Positions 1-8,417 of a stretch of DNA of 64,000 nt are shown in pieces (within the stretch, counting starts at the first letter, position 1; every line of letters begins with the position of its first letter). The translations under genes were made by a program, and so were the position numbers. The stretch comes from Halapricum hydrolyticum. Lineage in GTDB: Archaea > Halobacteriota > Halobacteria > Halobacteriales > Haloarculaceae. The notes below the pieces were generated by a model. The model saw only the letters and a list, made by a program, of their open reading frames with translations. It was not told where the DNA came from and did not search any database. The DNA is taken from the NCBI RefSeq assembly GCF_025517535.1, contig NZ_JAOPKC010000002.1, positions 248,001 through 312,000 on the forward strand, in the 5' to 3' direction.

Positions 1-335
1 TCGGCGCCGTCGCCGACGGGACGACTACCATCGTCGACTGCGAACACGTCCGATACAAGGAGACCGACCGCGTCGCCGCGATGTCCGAGGCGCTCACCGC
101 GATGGGGGCGTCAGTCGAAGAAGAACACGACACGCTGACGATCCACGGCGGGGACAGCGATCTCGACGGCACGACCGTCGATGGGCGGGCCGATCACCGG
201 ATCATCATGTCGCTGTCAGTCGCGGGACTCGTCGCTGACGGAACCACGACCGTCGAAGGGATCGAACACGTCGACGTGTCGTTCCCGAACTTCTTCGACG
301 AACTCGAGACACTCGGTGCCGAGGTCAGCCGGTGA
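1..335 (+). CDS. aroA: 3-phosphoshikimate 1-carboxyvinyltransferase (EPSP synthase), C-terminal part
   Basis: The reading frame is open from the window edge (first full codon at position 3) to a TGA at 333-335, so only about the last 110 residues are present. The segment contains the EPSP synthase signature RYKETDR, then the family's C-terminal pattern DHRIIMSLSVAGL and VSFPNFFDEL. The enzyme transfers enolpyruvate from PEP to shikimate-3-phosphate, the sixth step of the shikimate pathway, in the cytoplasm. The 5' end lies outside the window. The family assignment is secure. Confidence 0.95.
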   Translation, partial: GAVADGTTTIVDCEHVRYKETDRVAAMSEALTAMGASVEEEHDTLTIHGGDSDLDGTTVDGRADHRIIMSLSVAGLVADGTTTVEGIEHVDVSFPNFFDELETLGAEVSR

Positions 336-355
336 GGTCCGGCCGCGATCGCCGA

Positions 356-889
356 TCAGTGCTCCGGCTCTTCAGCCGGGGCGAGCATGTCGTCAATCGT
401 CAGGATGAGGCTGTTTCCGGTGTCGTCTTTCCCCTCGATCGTCCCGACGATCTGCAATTTCGACAGCGGGGTCGGTCCGACGGTGATCGTGTCCCCCTCG
501 TCGAACTCGCCGATCGATCCCTGAAGCTTGATCTCTGCACGACACTTCTCTGGGTGGTGGACGCTCGTCAGGTTGATCGCCTCGACGTTGGAGTGTTCGA
601 CTTTCTTCCCCTCGTGAAACAACGGGACTTCCGCTGGCTGATCCATCTCCTGGATCTGTAACGCGTCATAAGCGTTCGCTGTCGGCTTGTATCCGCCCTT
701 CGGCCCCGGCACGCCCTCGACCAACTGGAGAGCTTTGAGACTCTGCATCTGGTTTCTGATGGTCCCCGGATTCCGGTCGACCTTCTCGGCGATGTCTTCT
801 CCCTTTACCGCGCTCTCTCGCTCCCGGTAGAGATTGACGAGTTCCTGGAGAATGTTCTTCTGGCTGGGCGTCAATTCGATCGATGACAT
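356..889 (-). CDS. HrcA-type winged-helix transcriptional regulator, paralogue 1
   Basis: 177 residues. Residues about 1-75 form a winged helix (SIELTPSQKNILQEL, then VKGEDIAEKV, GTIRNQMQSL and PGPKGGYKPT) that resembles the HrcA-type DNA-binding domain of archaeal regulators. The C-terminal 100 residues look like a small beta-barrel (SVHHPEKCRAEI, GDTITVGPTP, LQIVGTIEGKDD) whose ligand I do not recognise. The ATG at 889 is preferred to the ATG at 949 because the paralogue at 47480-48016 begins at the same point and because an A/T-rich element (CTTTAAGG) lies about 25-30 nt upstream, as expected for a leaderless mRNA. The regulatory target is unknown. Confidence 0.85.
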   Translation of the reverse strand: MSSIELTPSQKNILQELVNLYRERESAVKGEDIAEKVDRNPGTIRNQMQSLKALQLVEGVPGPKGGYKPTANAYDALQIQEMDQPAEVPLFHEGKKVEHSNVEAINLTSVHHPEKCRAEIKLQGSIGEFDEGDTITVGPTPLSKLQIVGTIEGKDDTGNSLILTIDDMLAPAEEPEH

Positions 890-960
890 TACCGGTTTTT
901 CGTTACAAAACGCCTTAAAGCCCCCGGTGGCGTGGATCGATCGTGCCACGACGAGGCGGA

Positions 961-3060
961 TTACTCGTCGGTGTCGTCACTCACCGGCTGGTCTGCCGGC
1001 TCGGAACTCTCACTCACCGGCTGATCTGCCGGCTTGGAACTCTCACTCCCCGGCTGATCTGCCGGCTCGGAACTCTCACTCCCCGGCTGATCTGCCGGCT
1101 CGGAACTCTCACTCACCGGCTGATCTGCCGGCTCGGCAGGAGACGACCCCTCTCTGAGGATATCCTCGGGCGGATTCCGACCGAAATGGAGCCATCCGGC
1201 AACACCGGTCAGCGTCGCCAGTACGCCAGCCCCAATCGGAATCAATCCGTCATCCGTCGACGCACTCGAATCCGCGTTCTGAGACCCATTGCCGCCACTC
1301 CCTGGCGGCGACGGCGTTTGCGTCGGTGTTGGATCCGGTGTTGGCGTGGGTGTTGGATCCGGTGTTGGCGTGGGTGTTGGATCCGGGGTCGGTGTCGGCT
1401 CTGGGGTCGGCGTGGATTCGGTCACGGTGATCGTTTGCCGAATCACATCTTCCGTGCCGGTGTCATCTCGGACCGTCAGCTGAATGGAATATTCACCGGG
1501 ATTGTCGAACGTGTGATCGACGACCTCGCCAGCTTTCCCTTCCGCTCCAATGATCCAGTTATAACGGGTGATCTCACCATCAGGGTCGTTCGACCCCGCT
1601 GCGCTGAACGTGACAGTCTCGCCCGGGTTCGGTGACGACGGAGTATACTCGATGACCGCCGTCGGCGGCCGGTTGGCAACTGGGACCGATTTCGTCACCG
1701 TGTCTGTCAGCCCGCCCTCGCTCTCGACTGTCAACGCCACCTCGTAGGTGCCACGCGTGTCGAACGTGGTCTCGACGATTGGTCCCGTCGCTTGCTCGCC
1801 GTCGATCGACCACTCGTACGACGAGACCAGGCTGTCCGGCCCCGACGCCGACGCGTCGAAGGTGATCGTCTCGAGGGTCTTCGGCGAGGCCGGTTCGAAC
1901 TCGAACGCCGCCGAGACGTACTCCGAGAACGCGGCGACGTTGTCACGCGTGCGGACGTACAGCCGCCCGTTCGCTGCGGACGGTGCGGAGAGCACTGGCG
2001 ATCCCGCGTCTGCCGTGTACAGTTCGGTTCCGTCGGTCGCATCGAACGCGTAGATGGTCCCGGCGTCCGTCCCGACGAAGACGACACCCGAAGCCACGAT
2101 CGGCGTCGTCCCGGTGCCGTCAACGCTCGCAGTCCAGCGCTCGCTCCCGTCTTCCGGGTCGAGTGCGTGCAGCGTCCCGTCCGAATCGGGGACGTACACC
2201 GTCCCGTCCGCGGCGGCCGGCGACACGTCGACCGGCACGCCGAGGTCGCGCGACCAGTGACTCTCTTCGTTGCGGATCGCGTGGAGCACGCCAGCGGCGT
2301 CGGCGACGTATATGGTCTCGTCGCCGACGACGACGGCCGATCGGATCGGATCGTCGCTGACGTTGACCTTCCACAGATCGGTCCCGTCGGCCGCGTCCAC
2401 CGCGTACACCCGACCGAAATCGTTCCCGACGTAGACGACTCCTCCGGCCACTGCCGGCGACGATCGGATCGGTGCCCAGGTCCGGGACGTCCATACTTCG
2501 TCCCCGCTGGTCGCATCTAAGGCATAGAGAGTTCCATTATTGCCACGGACTCCGGCATAGACGATCCCGTCGGCCACCACGGGCGATGTCTCGATGCGCT
2601 CGTCTGTACCGGCCGAGAGATAGGTCTGACTCTCGCTCCCATCGACAGACACCGCGCGGAGGTTGTTGTCGACACCGACGAAGACCGTTCCGTCTGCCAC
2701 AGCAGGCGTCGAACCGACAGCGTACTCCGCTCGCTCTTGCCACAGCTGTTCGCCGTCGTCAAGACTGATACCGTAGACGTCGTCACCGACAGTGACGAAC
2801 AACCGCCCGTCCGCGACGACCGGCTGGGATCCGCTCACGTCGCCGTCTTTGAATCGCCACTGACTGGCCGCGTTGACTTCGGGAACGTCGCTGGACGGTG
2901 CGTGGCCTGCGTTCGTTCCGTCGTATCCGAACTGCGGCCACGATCCGTCCGTCGCGCTCGCTGCACGTCTCGCGGACTCGCCCGCGAGGCCCACCCCCGC
3001 CGTGACTACGCCGAGTGCCTGCAGGTAGCGTCGGCGCGTCGATGACGCTCGCTCTGTCAT
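961..3060 (-). CDS. Tat-exported, membrane-anchored PQQ-like beta-propeller protein with two PKD domains
   Basis: 699 residues. A twin-arginine signal (RRRYLQALGVVTAG) occupies residues 1-36. Repeated PQQ-blade motifs (VVADGIVYAG, GTLYALDATSGDEVW) run from about 40 to 385, and two PKD domains follow (about 388-470 and 472-552). A Pro-Thr-rich stalk (about 553-600), one membrane segment (about 617-635) and a charged tail of five 11-residue repeats (EPADQP-V/G-SESS) complete the protein. The fold suggests an extracellular propeller held near the envelope. The propeller probably binds a partner rather than PQQ itself, since no dehydrogenase signature is visible. A strong Shine-Dalgarno (GGAGGTGATG) precedes the ATG. 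Confidence 0.85.
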   Translation of the reverse strand: MTERASSTRRRYLQALGVVTAGVGLAGESARRAASATDGSWPQFGYDGTNAGHAPSSDVPEVNAASQWRFKDGDVSGSQPVVADGRLFVTVGDDVYGISLDDGEQLWQERAEYAVGSTPAVADGTVFVGVDNNLRAVSVDGSESQTYLSAGTDERIETSPVVADGIVYAGVRGNNGTLYALDATSGDEVWTSRTWAPIRSSPAVAGGVVYVGNDFGRVYAVDAADGTDLWKVNVSDDPIRSAVVVGDETIYVADAAGVLHAIRNEESHWSRDLGVPVDVSPAAADGTVYVPDSDGTLHALDPEDGSERWTASVDGTGTTPIVASGVVFVGTDAGTIYAFDATDGTELYTADAGSPVLSAPSAANGRLYVRTRDNVAAFSEYVSAAFEFEPASPKTLETITFDASASGPDSLVSSYEWSIDGEQATGPIVETTFDTRGTYEVALTVESEGGLTDTVTKSVPVANRPPTAVIEYTPSSPNPGETVTFSAAGSNDPDGEITRYNWIIGAEGKAGEVVDHTFDNPGEYSIQLTVRDDTGTEDVIRQTITVTESTPTPEPTPTPDPTPTPTPDPTPTPTPDPTPTQTPSPPGSGGNGSQNADSSASTDDGLIPIGAGVLATLTGVAGWLHFGRNPPEDILREGSSPAEPADQPVSESSEPADQPGSESSEPADQPGSESSKPADQPVSESSEPADQPVSDDTDE
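977..1141 (-). repeat. 33-bp tandem repeat, about 5 copies, in the 3' end of the PQQ/PKD gene
   Basis: Copies begin at 977, 1010, 1043, 1076 and 1109. They differ by only a few bases; the first copy has GGTCTG where the others have GATCTG. Each unit encodes the 11-residue cytoplasmic tail repeat EPADQPxSESS, and the reading frame is kept throughout. Confidence 0.95.
1313..1410 (-). repeat. Pro-Thr-Asp linker repeat (PTPTPDPTPTP-type)
   Basis: Short in-frame repeats of GGTGTTGGCGTGGGTGTTGG and variants encode the PTPTPDP stalk between the second PKD domain and the membrane helix of the surface protein. Stalks of this kind are common in haloarchaeal surface proteins and are often O-glycosylated. 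Confidence 0.85.
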
Positions 3061-3194
3061 CGCATCACCTCCATAGTGTTCCGTCTCGCTGCATCCAGTG
3101 TTGCAGTCACGACCGCGAGCCAGCCGACCATGTGTATCTGCCTTTGGCTATCCAGAGTATGAAAACCATTCCATTGTGTTTCCCTCCCCGGCGG

Positions 3195-4592
3195 TCACGA
3201 GCGCGGGACTCGGGACAGCCACATCACGAGTGCGACCAGGGTCAGCAACGCGAGCGTCGCCAGCGCGATCACGAGCGGCTCGCCCCGGGCCCGACCGACG
3301 AGGAGCCGCCACGCCGGCCGCGCGACGCCGGCCGCCTTTGCCCCGGTCGCGATCGCCAGCACTGCCGGAAGTGCATAACGCACGAGCGGGTACAGGCGTC
3401 CGAGATCGGCCTGCACGCGAGAGAACTCGTGCTGCCAGACGAACGCGTACACGATCAGCAGGGCGGATATCGGGAGCGCGAACGTGCCGACCGACTCGTC
3501 GACGAGATCAAGCACGGGCCGTCCCGCGAACGCCAGGTCCACGGGACTGTAACTCAGCGCCGATGGCAGGCCCGCGAGCAAGACCCCTCCGGTCAGAAGT
3601 GCCGTCGCCCGTTGGCGGCCGTAACCAGTCGTGTTCGCCGTCGCCGCGACGCCGACCTCGAGCAACGAGACCGCCGAGCTCAGTGCGGCGAAAAACAGCA
3701 GTCCGAAGAACGCAACGGCTACGACCCGGCCGAGCGGCATCGTCGCGAACGCCGCCGGGAGCGTGGTGAACGCGAGCTCCGTCCCGAGCGTCGGCTCGAG
3801 GCCAAAGCTGAACACGATCGGAAAGATGACCAGCCCCGCGGTGACCGCCGCGGCGATATCCGCGACCGTGATCACCAGCGCGGACCGCAGCAGGGTCGTC
3901 CCTTCGTCGAGGTAACTCCCGTAGGTGAGCATGATCCCCTGGCCGACTGACAGCGAGAAGAACGCCTGCCCGAACGCCACACTCCAGAGTCCGAGATCCG
4001 CGAGGGCCTCGAACCGGGGCGTGAACAGGAAGGTCGCAGCTCGATCCCACCCGGGAAGCGTCGCAGCGTAGAGTGCGAGCGCGGCGAGGACGACGAACAC
4101 GGTCGGCATCACGATTCTGGCCAGCCGTTCGATGCCGCCACGAACACCAAGCGAGACGACCCCGCCGGTCAGTACCGTCACGACGACGAAGTACCCCACC
4201 GGAAGCCAGCCGTCAGTGAACGGCGCGAATGTCACCTGCGACCCGACCAGCCACGAGAACAGAAACCCCAGAACCCAGCCAGCGAGCACGAGATAGTAGC
4301 TCAAGATGAGGAACACGCCACCGACGACGAGCCATCCGAGCGGCGCGTATCCTGATTTCGCGCTCTCGAACGCGGAGATCACGTCCGTCCGGAGGTGCCG
4401 TCCGATGGCGAGTTCCAGCACGAGCAACGGCACCGCACAGGCGAACGCCGCGATCAGGTACGGAACCAGGTACGCACCGCCGCCGTTCTGCCCCACGACG
4501 GCCGAGAACCGCCAGATGTTCCCGAGACCGACGGCCGCCCCGGTCGCCGCGAGCAGAAACCCAAGACGCGACGACCACCGCTCCGTAATCAT
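3195..4592 (-). CDS. Neurotransmitter:sodium symporter (NSS/SNF) family transporter
   Basis: 465 residues with 10-11 predicted membrane helices. The N-terminus carries the family's helix-1 signature (RLGFLLAATGAAVGLGNIWR, then FSAVVGQNGGGAYLVPYL), which forms the sodium and substrate sites in LeuT-fold carriers. The protein probably imports an amino acid or related amine with sodium. The substrate cannot be read from the sequence, but the short form (about 450-500 residues) is typical of prokaryotic members. It stands alone on the minus strand, 134 bp from the PQQ protein gene and convergent with nothing. Confidence 0.92.
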   Translation of the reverse strand: MITERWSSRLGFLLAATGAAVGLGNIWRFSAVVGQNGGGAYLVPYLIAAFACAVPLLVLELAIGRHLRTDVISAFESAKSGYAPLGWLVVGGVFLILSYYLVLAGWVLGFLFSWLVGSQVTFAPFTDGWLPVGYFVVVTVLTGGVVSLGVRGGIERLARIVMPTVFVVLAALALYAATLPGWDRAATFLFTPRFEALADLGLWSVAFGQAFFSLSVGQGIMLTYGSYLDEGTTLLRSALVITVADIAAAVTAGLVIFPIVFSFGLEPTLGTELAFTTLPAAFATMPLGRVVAVAFFGLLFFAALSSAVSLLEVGVAATANTTGYGRQRATALLTGGVLLAGLPSALSYSPVDLAFAGRPVLDLVDESVGTFALPISALLIVYAFVWQHEFSRVQADLGRLYPLVRYALPAVLAIATGAKAAGVARPAWRLLVGRARGEPLVIALATLALLTLVALVMWLSRVPRS

Positions 4593-4756
4593 AGGGTCGT
4601 ATTGAATCGCACCAGTGATAGTTCGACCGGCTCACGGGATCCGTGTCTTGATCGGCGAAAAACGAAGTCGCGAGGACAGTACAGCGAACGAGGTTCAGAT
4701 GTCTCGGTCAAGCCGAGGGCGCACGACAAGATCGAGACTGACAACGGCGTCCAGAA

Positions 4757-5236
4757 TTACTCGTCGACGTCCTCGTAGACCCAGGGCTCGTCCGCTCGCT
4801 CGTAGTCGACCAGTTCCTCCTCGTCGAAGAACAGGTCGATCTCGCGCTCGTTGGATCCCGGGTCCTCGTGATCGGAGCCGTGGATGATGTTCTGTCCGAG
4901 GTCCAGTCCGTAGTCGCCGCGGATCGTTCCGGGTGCAGCCTCGGCAGGATCGGTCGCGCCCATCATCTGGCGGACCTGGCGGGTCGCGTCTGCGCCCTCC
5001 CAGACCATCGCCATGACGGGTCCGGAGGTGATGAACTCCACGAGCCCGTCGAAGAAGGGCTTGTCCTCGTGTTCGGCGTAATGCTCGTGGGCGAGTTCCT
5101 CATCGATCTGCATGAACTTCGCGCCCACCAGCTTCAGGCCGCGATCCTCGAGTCGCGTGATGATGTCACCGACCAGCCCGCGCTGGACGGCGTCCGGTTT
5201 CGCCATTACGAAGGTTCGTTCGTCGTGGTGGCTCAT
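4757..5236 (-). CDS. ndk: Nucleoside diphosphate kinase
   Basis: 159 residues. It starts SHHDERTFVMAKPDAVQRGL, the standard NDK N-terminus, and holds the active-site histidine in NIIHGSDHEDPGSNEREIDL near residue 120. The enzyme transfers the terminal phosphate of ATP to other NDPs through a phosphohistidine. It is the last gene of the rpl7ae-rps28e-rpl24e-ndk operon, 15 bp after rpl24e, an arrangement conserved in haloarchaea. Asp/Glu-rich surface stretches fit a salt-in cytoplasm. Confidence 0.97.
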   Translation of the reverse strand: MSHHDERTFVMAKPDAVQRGLVGDIITRLEDRGLKLVGAKFMQIDEELAHEHYAEHEDKPFFDGLVEFITSGPVMAMVWEGADATRQVRQMMGATDPAEAAPGTIRGDYGLDLGQNIIHGSDHEDPGSNEREIDLFFDEEELVDYERADEPWVYEDVDE

Positions 5237-5251
5237 ATTTGAAGTAGTCGT

Positions 5252-5728
5252 TCAGGCCTCGGCCTCTTCGGTCTCGGTGTCTCCCTCGTCGTCCGATTCG
5301 TCCGCCTCCTCGCCTGACTCGCTGTCATCGTCCGCCTCTTCGGCGTCTGCATCGGCCGGTTCGTCCGCCTCTTCGGCGTCTGCGTCGGCCGGTTCGTCCG
5401 CCTCTTCGGCGTCTGCGTCAGTCTCAGATTCGGCGGCTTCGAGGTCCGGCGCGGCCTCGGGTTCGTCCTCGGCGTCTGCCTCGACAGCATCAGACTCGTC
5501 TGCCTCCTCCGCTTCGGCTTCGCGCTCGGCCGCGACCGTCTCCTGGCGGTCGCTCTCGCGGCCGGCTTCGGTCCAGTTCAGGTCACGGGGTTCTCGACCG
5601 AGTCCGGCGTTCTTCTCGCATTTCGAGGAGCAGTAGTGCAGCGTCGTCCCGTTCGTTCGGACGAGCATCGTCCCCGTGCCGGGCTCGATCTCGCTGCCGC
5701 AGTAGTCACACTCGCGTGTCTGTGGCAT
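5252..5728 (-). CDS. rpl24e: 50S ribosomal protein L24e with a long acidic repeat tail
   Basis: 158 residues. Residues 1-60 are canonical L24e (MPQTRECDYCGSEIEPGTG, then LHYCSSKCEKNAGLGREPRD) with the C-x2-C...C-x3-C zinc-binding cysteines. About 95 further residues are almost only Glu, Asp, Ala and Ser, including three 11-residue repeats of the EEADEPADADA type. Ordinary L24e ends at about 55-70 residues, so the tail is an addition, probably solvent-exposed on the 60S-like face of the large subunit. The ATG at 5728 follows the rps28e stop by 1 bp. Translational coupling in this operon is likely. Confidence 0.93.
   Translation of the reverse strand: MPQTRECDYCGSEIEPGTGTMLVRTNGTTLHYCSSKCEKNAGLGREPRDLNWTEAGRESDRQETVAAEREAEAEEADESDAVEADAEDEPEAAPDLEAAESETDADAEEADEPADADAEEADEPADADAEEADDDSESGEEADESDDEGDTETEEAEA
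5331..5427 (-). repeat. 33-bp tandem repeat, about 3 copies, in the rpl24e tail
   Basis: Copies start at 5331, 5364 and 5397. The first two differ at one base (GCATCGG versus GCGTCGG), and the third diverges after 23 bp. The unit is in frame and encodes an 11-residue acidic module. Confidence 0.93.
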
Positions 5729-5729
5729 C

Positions 5730-5957
5730 TTACTGGCCTCCGATTGCGTCGGCTTCGCGGGCGGTCTCCCGGAGCTGCAATACGTCACCTTCCCGGACCG
5801 GACCCAGGACGTTCCGGGTGATGATCCGGCCCTGGTTGGATCCCTCGCGGATGCGGCACTTGACCTGCATGGCCTCGCCGTGCATCCCCGTCCGGCCGAC
5901 GATCTCGATGACCTCGGCGGCCGTGGATCCGCTGTCTTCGGATTCCTCAGCACTCAT
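5730..5957 (-). CDS. rps28e: 30S ribosomal protein S28e
   Basis: 75 residues ending in the S28e core (VIEIVGRTGMHGEAMQVKC, GRIITRNVLGPVREGDVLQL). It is an OB-fold protein near the mRNA exit channel of the small subunit. The stop is 1 bp from the rpl24e start. A GAGGTGAG Shine-Dalgarno overlapping the end of rpl7ae (about 5966-5973) precedes the ATG at 5957. The N-terminal acidic dozen residues are a haloarchaeal feature. Confidence 0.96.
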   Translation of the reverse strand: MSAEESEDSGSTAAEVIEIVGRTGMHGEAMQVKCRIREGSNQGRIITRNVLGPVREGDVLQLRETAREADAIGGQ

Positions 5958-5968
5958 CCGTGCTCACC

Positions 5969-6331
5969 TCACCGAAGCTCCTCGAGCTTCTCGGCGATGT
6001 CCTCGACGTCGCTGCTGGCGTCACCGGCGTCGACGATCGCCGCGGCCGCGCTCCCGACCTCCAGGCCGGCGGCCTCTCCGAGATCGTCCTGTTCGGCGAC
6101 GAAGACGAAGGGAACGTCCTTCTCGTCGGCCAGCTCGGGGAGGTGCATGACGATCTCCTCGGGCTGGACGTCCTCGGCGACGAAGATTAGTTCTGCGGAG
6201 CCGCGCTCGACGGCTTTGGTTGTCTCGTTGGTACCTTTCTTGACGGAACCTGTGTCCCGCGCGATCTCGAGCGCCTCGAGGGCGTCGGCTTCGAGATCGG
6301 CAGGGACGTCGAAATCGACGTATACTGGCAT
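5969..6331 (-). CDS. rpl7ae: 50S ribosomal protein L7Ae (kink-turn RNA-binding protein)
   Basis: 120 residues starting MPVYVDFDVPADLEADALEA and containing the RNA-binding loop KKGTNETTKAVERGSAELIF. L7Ae binds kink-turns in 23S rRNA, C/D and H/ACA guide RNAs and RNase P. The ATG at 6331 is chosen over the ATG at 6418 because of the family N-terminus and the Shine-Dalgarno GGAGGTGA seven bases before it. It is the first gene of the four-gene operon and has an unusually long upstream leader (see 6332-6460). Confidence 0.97.
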   Translation of the reverse strand: MPVYVDFDVPADLEADALEALEIARDTGSVKKGTNETTKAVERGSAELIFVAEDVQPEEIVMHLPELADEKDVPFVFVAEQDDLGEAAGLEVGSAAAAIVDAGDASSDVEDIAEKLEELR

Positions 6332-6490
6332 GTGTTGGTCACCTCCTGCACGTGGGCTCGCGCTCCCCCGCCGTTTCGGAGGGCGACCCTCCGGCGGCGC
6401 CGAAACCGGCGCACGCAAATCCTAGATGGCTAGGAGCATCATCAACCCCGCGCAGGCTGTACCCGATAGTGAACTGCCACACCTAAAAGC
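6332..6490 (-). promoter_or_regulatory. rpl7ae promoter and structured 5' leader
   Basis: A TATA-like TTTTAGG lies at 6482-6488 (minus strand), so transcription should begin near 6460, giving a leader of about 130 nt. The leader contains a TGATGAT box (6438-6444), a small CTAG...CTAG hairpin just after it, and a strong nested stem around 6365-6405 in which GGAGGG pairs with CCCTCC over a TCG loop inside a GTTTCGG/CCGAAAC pair. L7Ae autoregulation through a leader kink-turn is documented in other archaea. A complete kink-turn here is not proven, since no clear CTGA partner is seen. Confidence 0.45.
6339..6346 (-). promoter_or_regulatory. Shine-Dalgarno of rpl7ae
   Basis: The minus strand reads GGAGGTGA, a full anti-16S complement, seven bases before the ATG. 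It fixes the start at 6331 and shows that this mRNA has a leader, unlike many genes in the window. Confidence 0.85.
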
Positions 6491-6553
6491 GCTTTCGAAG
6501 CGCGTACTGCGTGGGAGGGCGGCACATACCGGCCGAGGCCCGTGTTTCCCTGA

Positions 6554-7342
6554 TCAATCGATATCCCGTCGTCGGAAGTACAGCATGCTCGCCCCGACCA
6601 GCAGAACCGTCCCTCCGAGCAGGATCGCGCCGCCGGCCCAGTCGTAGCTGCCATCGACGAGCACCGCCGTCGCGTCGAAGTATCGCATCGGCGCGATCGC
6701 GCCCAGCTGCTCGTAGTCGGCGATGACCGTCAGCGACTCGAACAGGAACAACCCGAAGATCGCGACCAGCGCGCCGCGCTGGGCGATCGTCGACCGACTG
6801 GTCACCACCGACAGGACGAGTCCGATACCGCCACAGGCCAGTAGATACGGGATCGCAAGCAGGTGGACGACCGCCAGATTCACCGGGTCGATCGGGTAGC
6901 CGATCACAATCGTCCCGACGTAGATGACGAGCGGCAAGACGGCGTTCACGACGACGATCGGGACGAGCAACGCGAGGAATTTCTCGCCGAGCACACGCGC
7001 CCGCGACATCGGGAGCGACAGCAGGATGTCCATCCGCTCGCGGTCGATGTCGCTTGCGATCAGCGTCGCGGCGCTGTAGGCCACGTACAGCCCCAGCAGG
7101 AGCACCCAGCCGATCGAGTACAGCTCGGCGGACAGAAAGCCCTCGATCGTGTTCATCGTCGCGATGTTGAACAGCTCCCGGAAGACCTCCGGCATCTGGT
7201 CGATGAACTGATCCAGGTCCACGTCCGTCGCCAGCGAGGGGAACGTCGCGATGTACATTCCCGCGAGCAGCGTGAGCGCGACCGTGAGATAAACGGTCCC
7301 CCTGAGTCGACGCCGTGCCTCGTAGCGGGCGAGTTCAAGCAT
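6554..7342 (-). CDS. ABC-2 type transporter permease
   Basis: 262 residues with six predicted membrane helices and a large extracytoplasmic loop after helix 1 (LDQFIDQMPEVFRELFN). The cytoplasmic loop IASDIDRERMDILLSLPMSR is typical of NatB/ABC-2 permeases. The ATG at 7342 overlaps the stop of the ATPase gene by 8 bp (ATGCTTGA), so the two are translationally coupled and form one exporter. The substrate is unknown. Confidence 0.88.
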   Translation of the reverse strand: MLELARYEARRRLRGTVYLTVALTLLAGMYIATFPSLATDVDLDQFIDQMPEVFRELFNIATMNTIEGFLSAELYSIGWVLLLGLYVAYSAATLIASDIDRERMDILLSLPMSRARVLGEKFLALLVPIVVVNAVLPLVIYVGTIVIGYPIDPVNLAVVHLLAIPYLLACGGIGLVLSVVTSRSTIAQRGALVAIFGLFLFESLTVIADYEQLGAIAPMRYFDATAVLVDGSYDWAGGAILLGGTVLLVGASMLYFRRRDID

Positions 7343-8345
7343 TACCGTCACCCCCGGCAGGTGCGGCATCACCGTTCTGGCCTCGTGCCGTCCGCTCGCT
7401 CGGCTCGCCAGGGCCGTAAAACCGCATGAACACCTCTTCGAGCGGCGCCTCCTCGACGTCGAGGTCGACGAACGAGTACGAGGCGAGATCCGTTACGAGG
7501 TCGTTGATGTCGCCGGTGTAGGTGAACCGGACCTCGGTGACGACATCGGCGTCGCTTTCGAAGTCGGTCGCCGCGAGCAACTCCTCGGCGCGGTCTTCGA
7601 TCAGCGTTCGCTCGAAGCCATGGACCGTATCGCCATTGAACGCGTCGCTCTCGACGTGGCCGGCGATTCTGGCGCGGACGAACTTCCCGGAACGATCGAG
7701 CAGCGACTCGATGGCCTCGGTCGTGACGAGTTCGCCGTCCCGGAGAATCGCAACCCGGTCGCACACCCGTCGAACCTCGCTGAGCACGTGCGAGGAGAAA
7801 AACACCGTCACGCCCTGTTCGCGTTCCGCGCGGACGAACTCGTTGAATCGCTGTTGCATCAGCGGATCGAGCCCGCTGGTCGGTTCGTCCATGATTACCA
7901 GCTCGGGGTCGTGCATGAACGCCTGCACGACGCCGAGTTTCTGTCTGTTTCCCGAGGAGTAGTCCCGGACCTCTCGGTCGAGCGGCGGTTCGAACAGTTC
8001 GAGCAACTCCTCGCGACGCTGCTCGCCTTTGATCGACCCGTGAAGGTCCAGTATCTCACGGCCGGTCGCGCCGTCGTCGAACGCGGGATTGGCCGGTAGG
8101 TAGCCGATTGATCGCTTGGCTTCGATCATCGCCGGCTCGTCGGTGCTGTCCGCACCGAGTACCGTCGCCCGTCCCGCGGTCGGGTTCAGCAATCCCAGCA
8201 TCGTCCGGATCGTGGTGGTCTTGCCCGCCCCGTTGGGGCCCAGAAAGCCGAAGACCTCGCCTTCTTCGACCGTGAAGTCGATCCCCCGGACAGCCCGGAC
8301 CTCGCCGTAGTGTTTGGTCAGGCCGGTCACGTCGATGACGCTCAT
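7335..8345 (-). CDS. ABC transporter ATP-binding protein (ABC-2/NatA type)
   Basis: 336 residues from the ATG at 8345 (an ATG at 8357 adds four). It shows Walker A GPNGAGKTT, the signature YSSGNRQKLGV, Walker B LVIMDEPTSGLDP and the switch histidine in FFSSHVLSEV. A C-terminal DUF4162-like domain (about 225-310) is typical of multidrug or NatA-like exporters. The signature has NRQ instead of the commoner GMRQ. It energises the permease encoded immediately downstream. Confidence 0.93.
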   Translation of the reverse strand: MSVIDVTGLTKHYGEVRAVRGIDFTVEEGEVFGFLGPNGAGKTTTIRTMLGLLNPTAGRATVLGADSTDEPAMIEAKRSIGYLPANPAFDDGATGREILDLHGSIKGEQRREELLELFEPPLDREVRDYSSGNRQKLGVVQAFMHDPELVIMDEPTSGLDPLMQQRFNEFVRAEREQGVTVFFSSHVLSEVRRVCDRVAILRDGELVTTEAIESLLDRSGKFVRARIAGHVESDAFNGDTVHGFERTLIEDRAEELLAATDFESDADVVTEVRFTYTGDINDLVTDLASYSFVDLDVEEAPLEEVFMRFYGPGEPSERTARGQNGDAAPAGGDGNA

Positions 8346-8417
8346 CCCCTCGTTCATCGCAGCCTCGCGTGAAATATGTTGCCCGAGTCAGCCCTAGCCG
8401 CGTGACGATCGAGTCGG

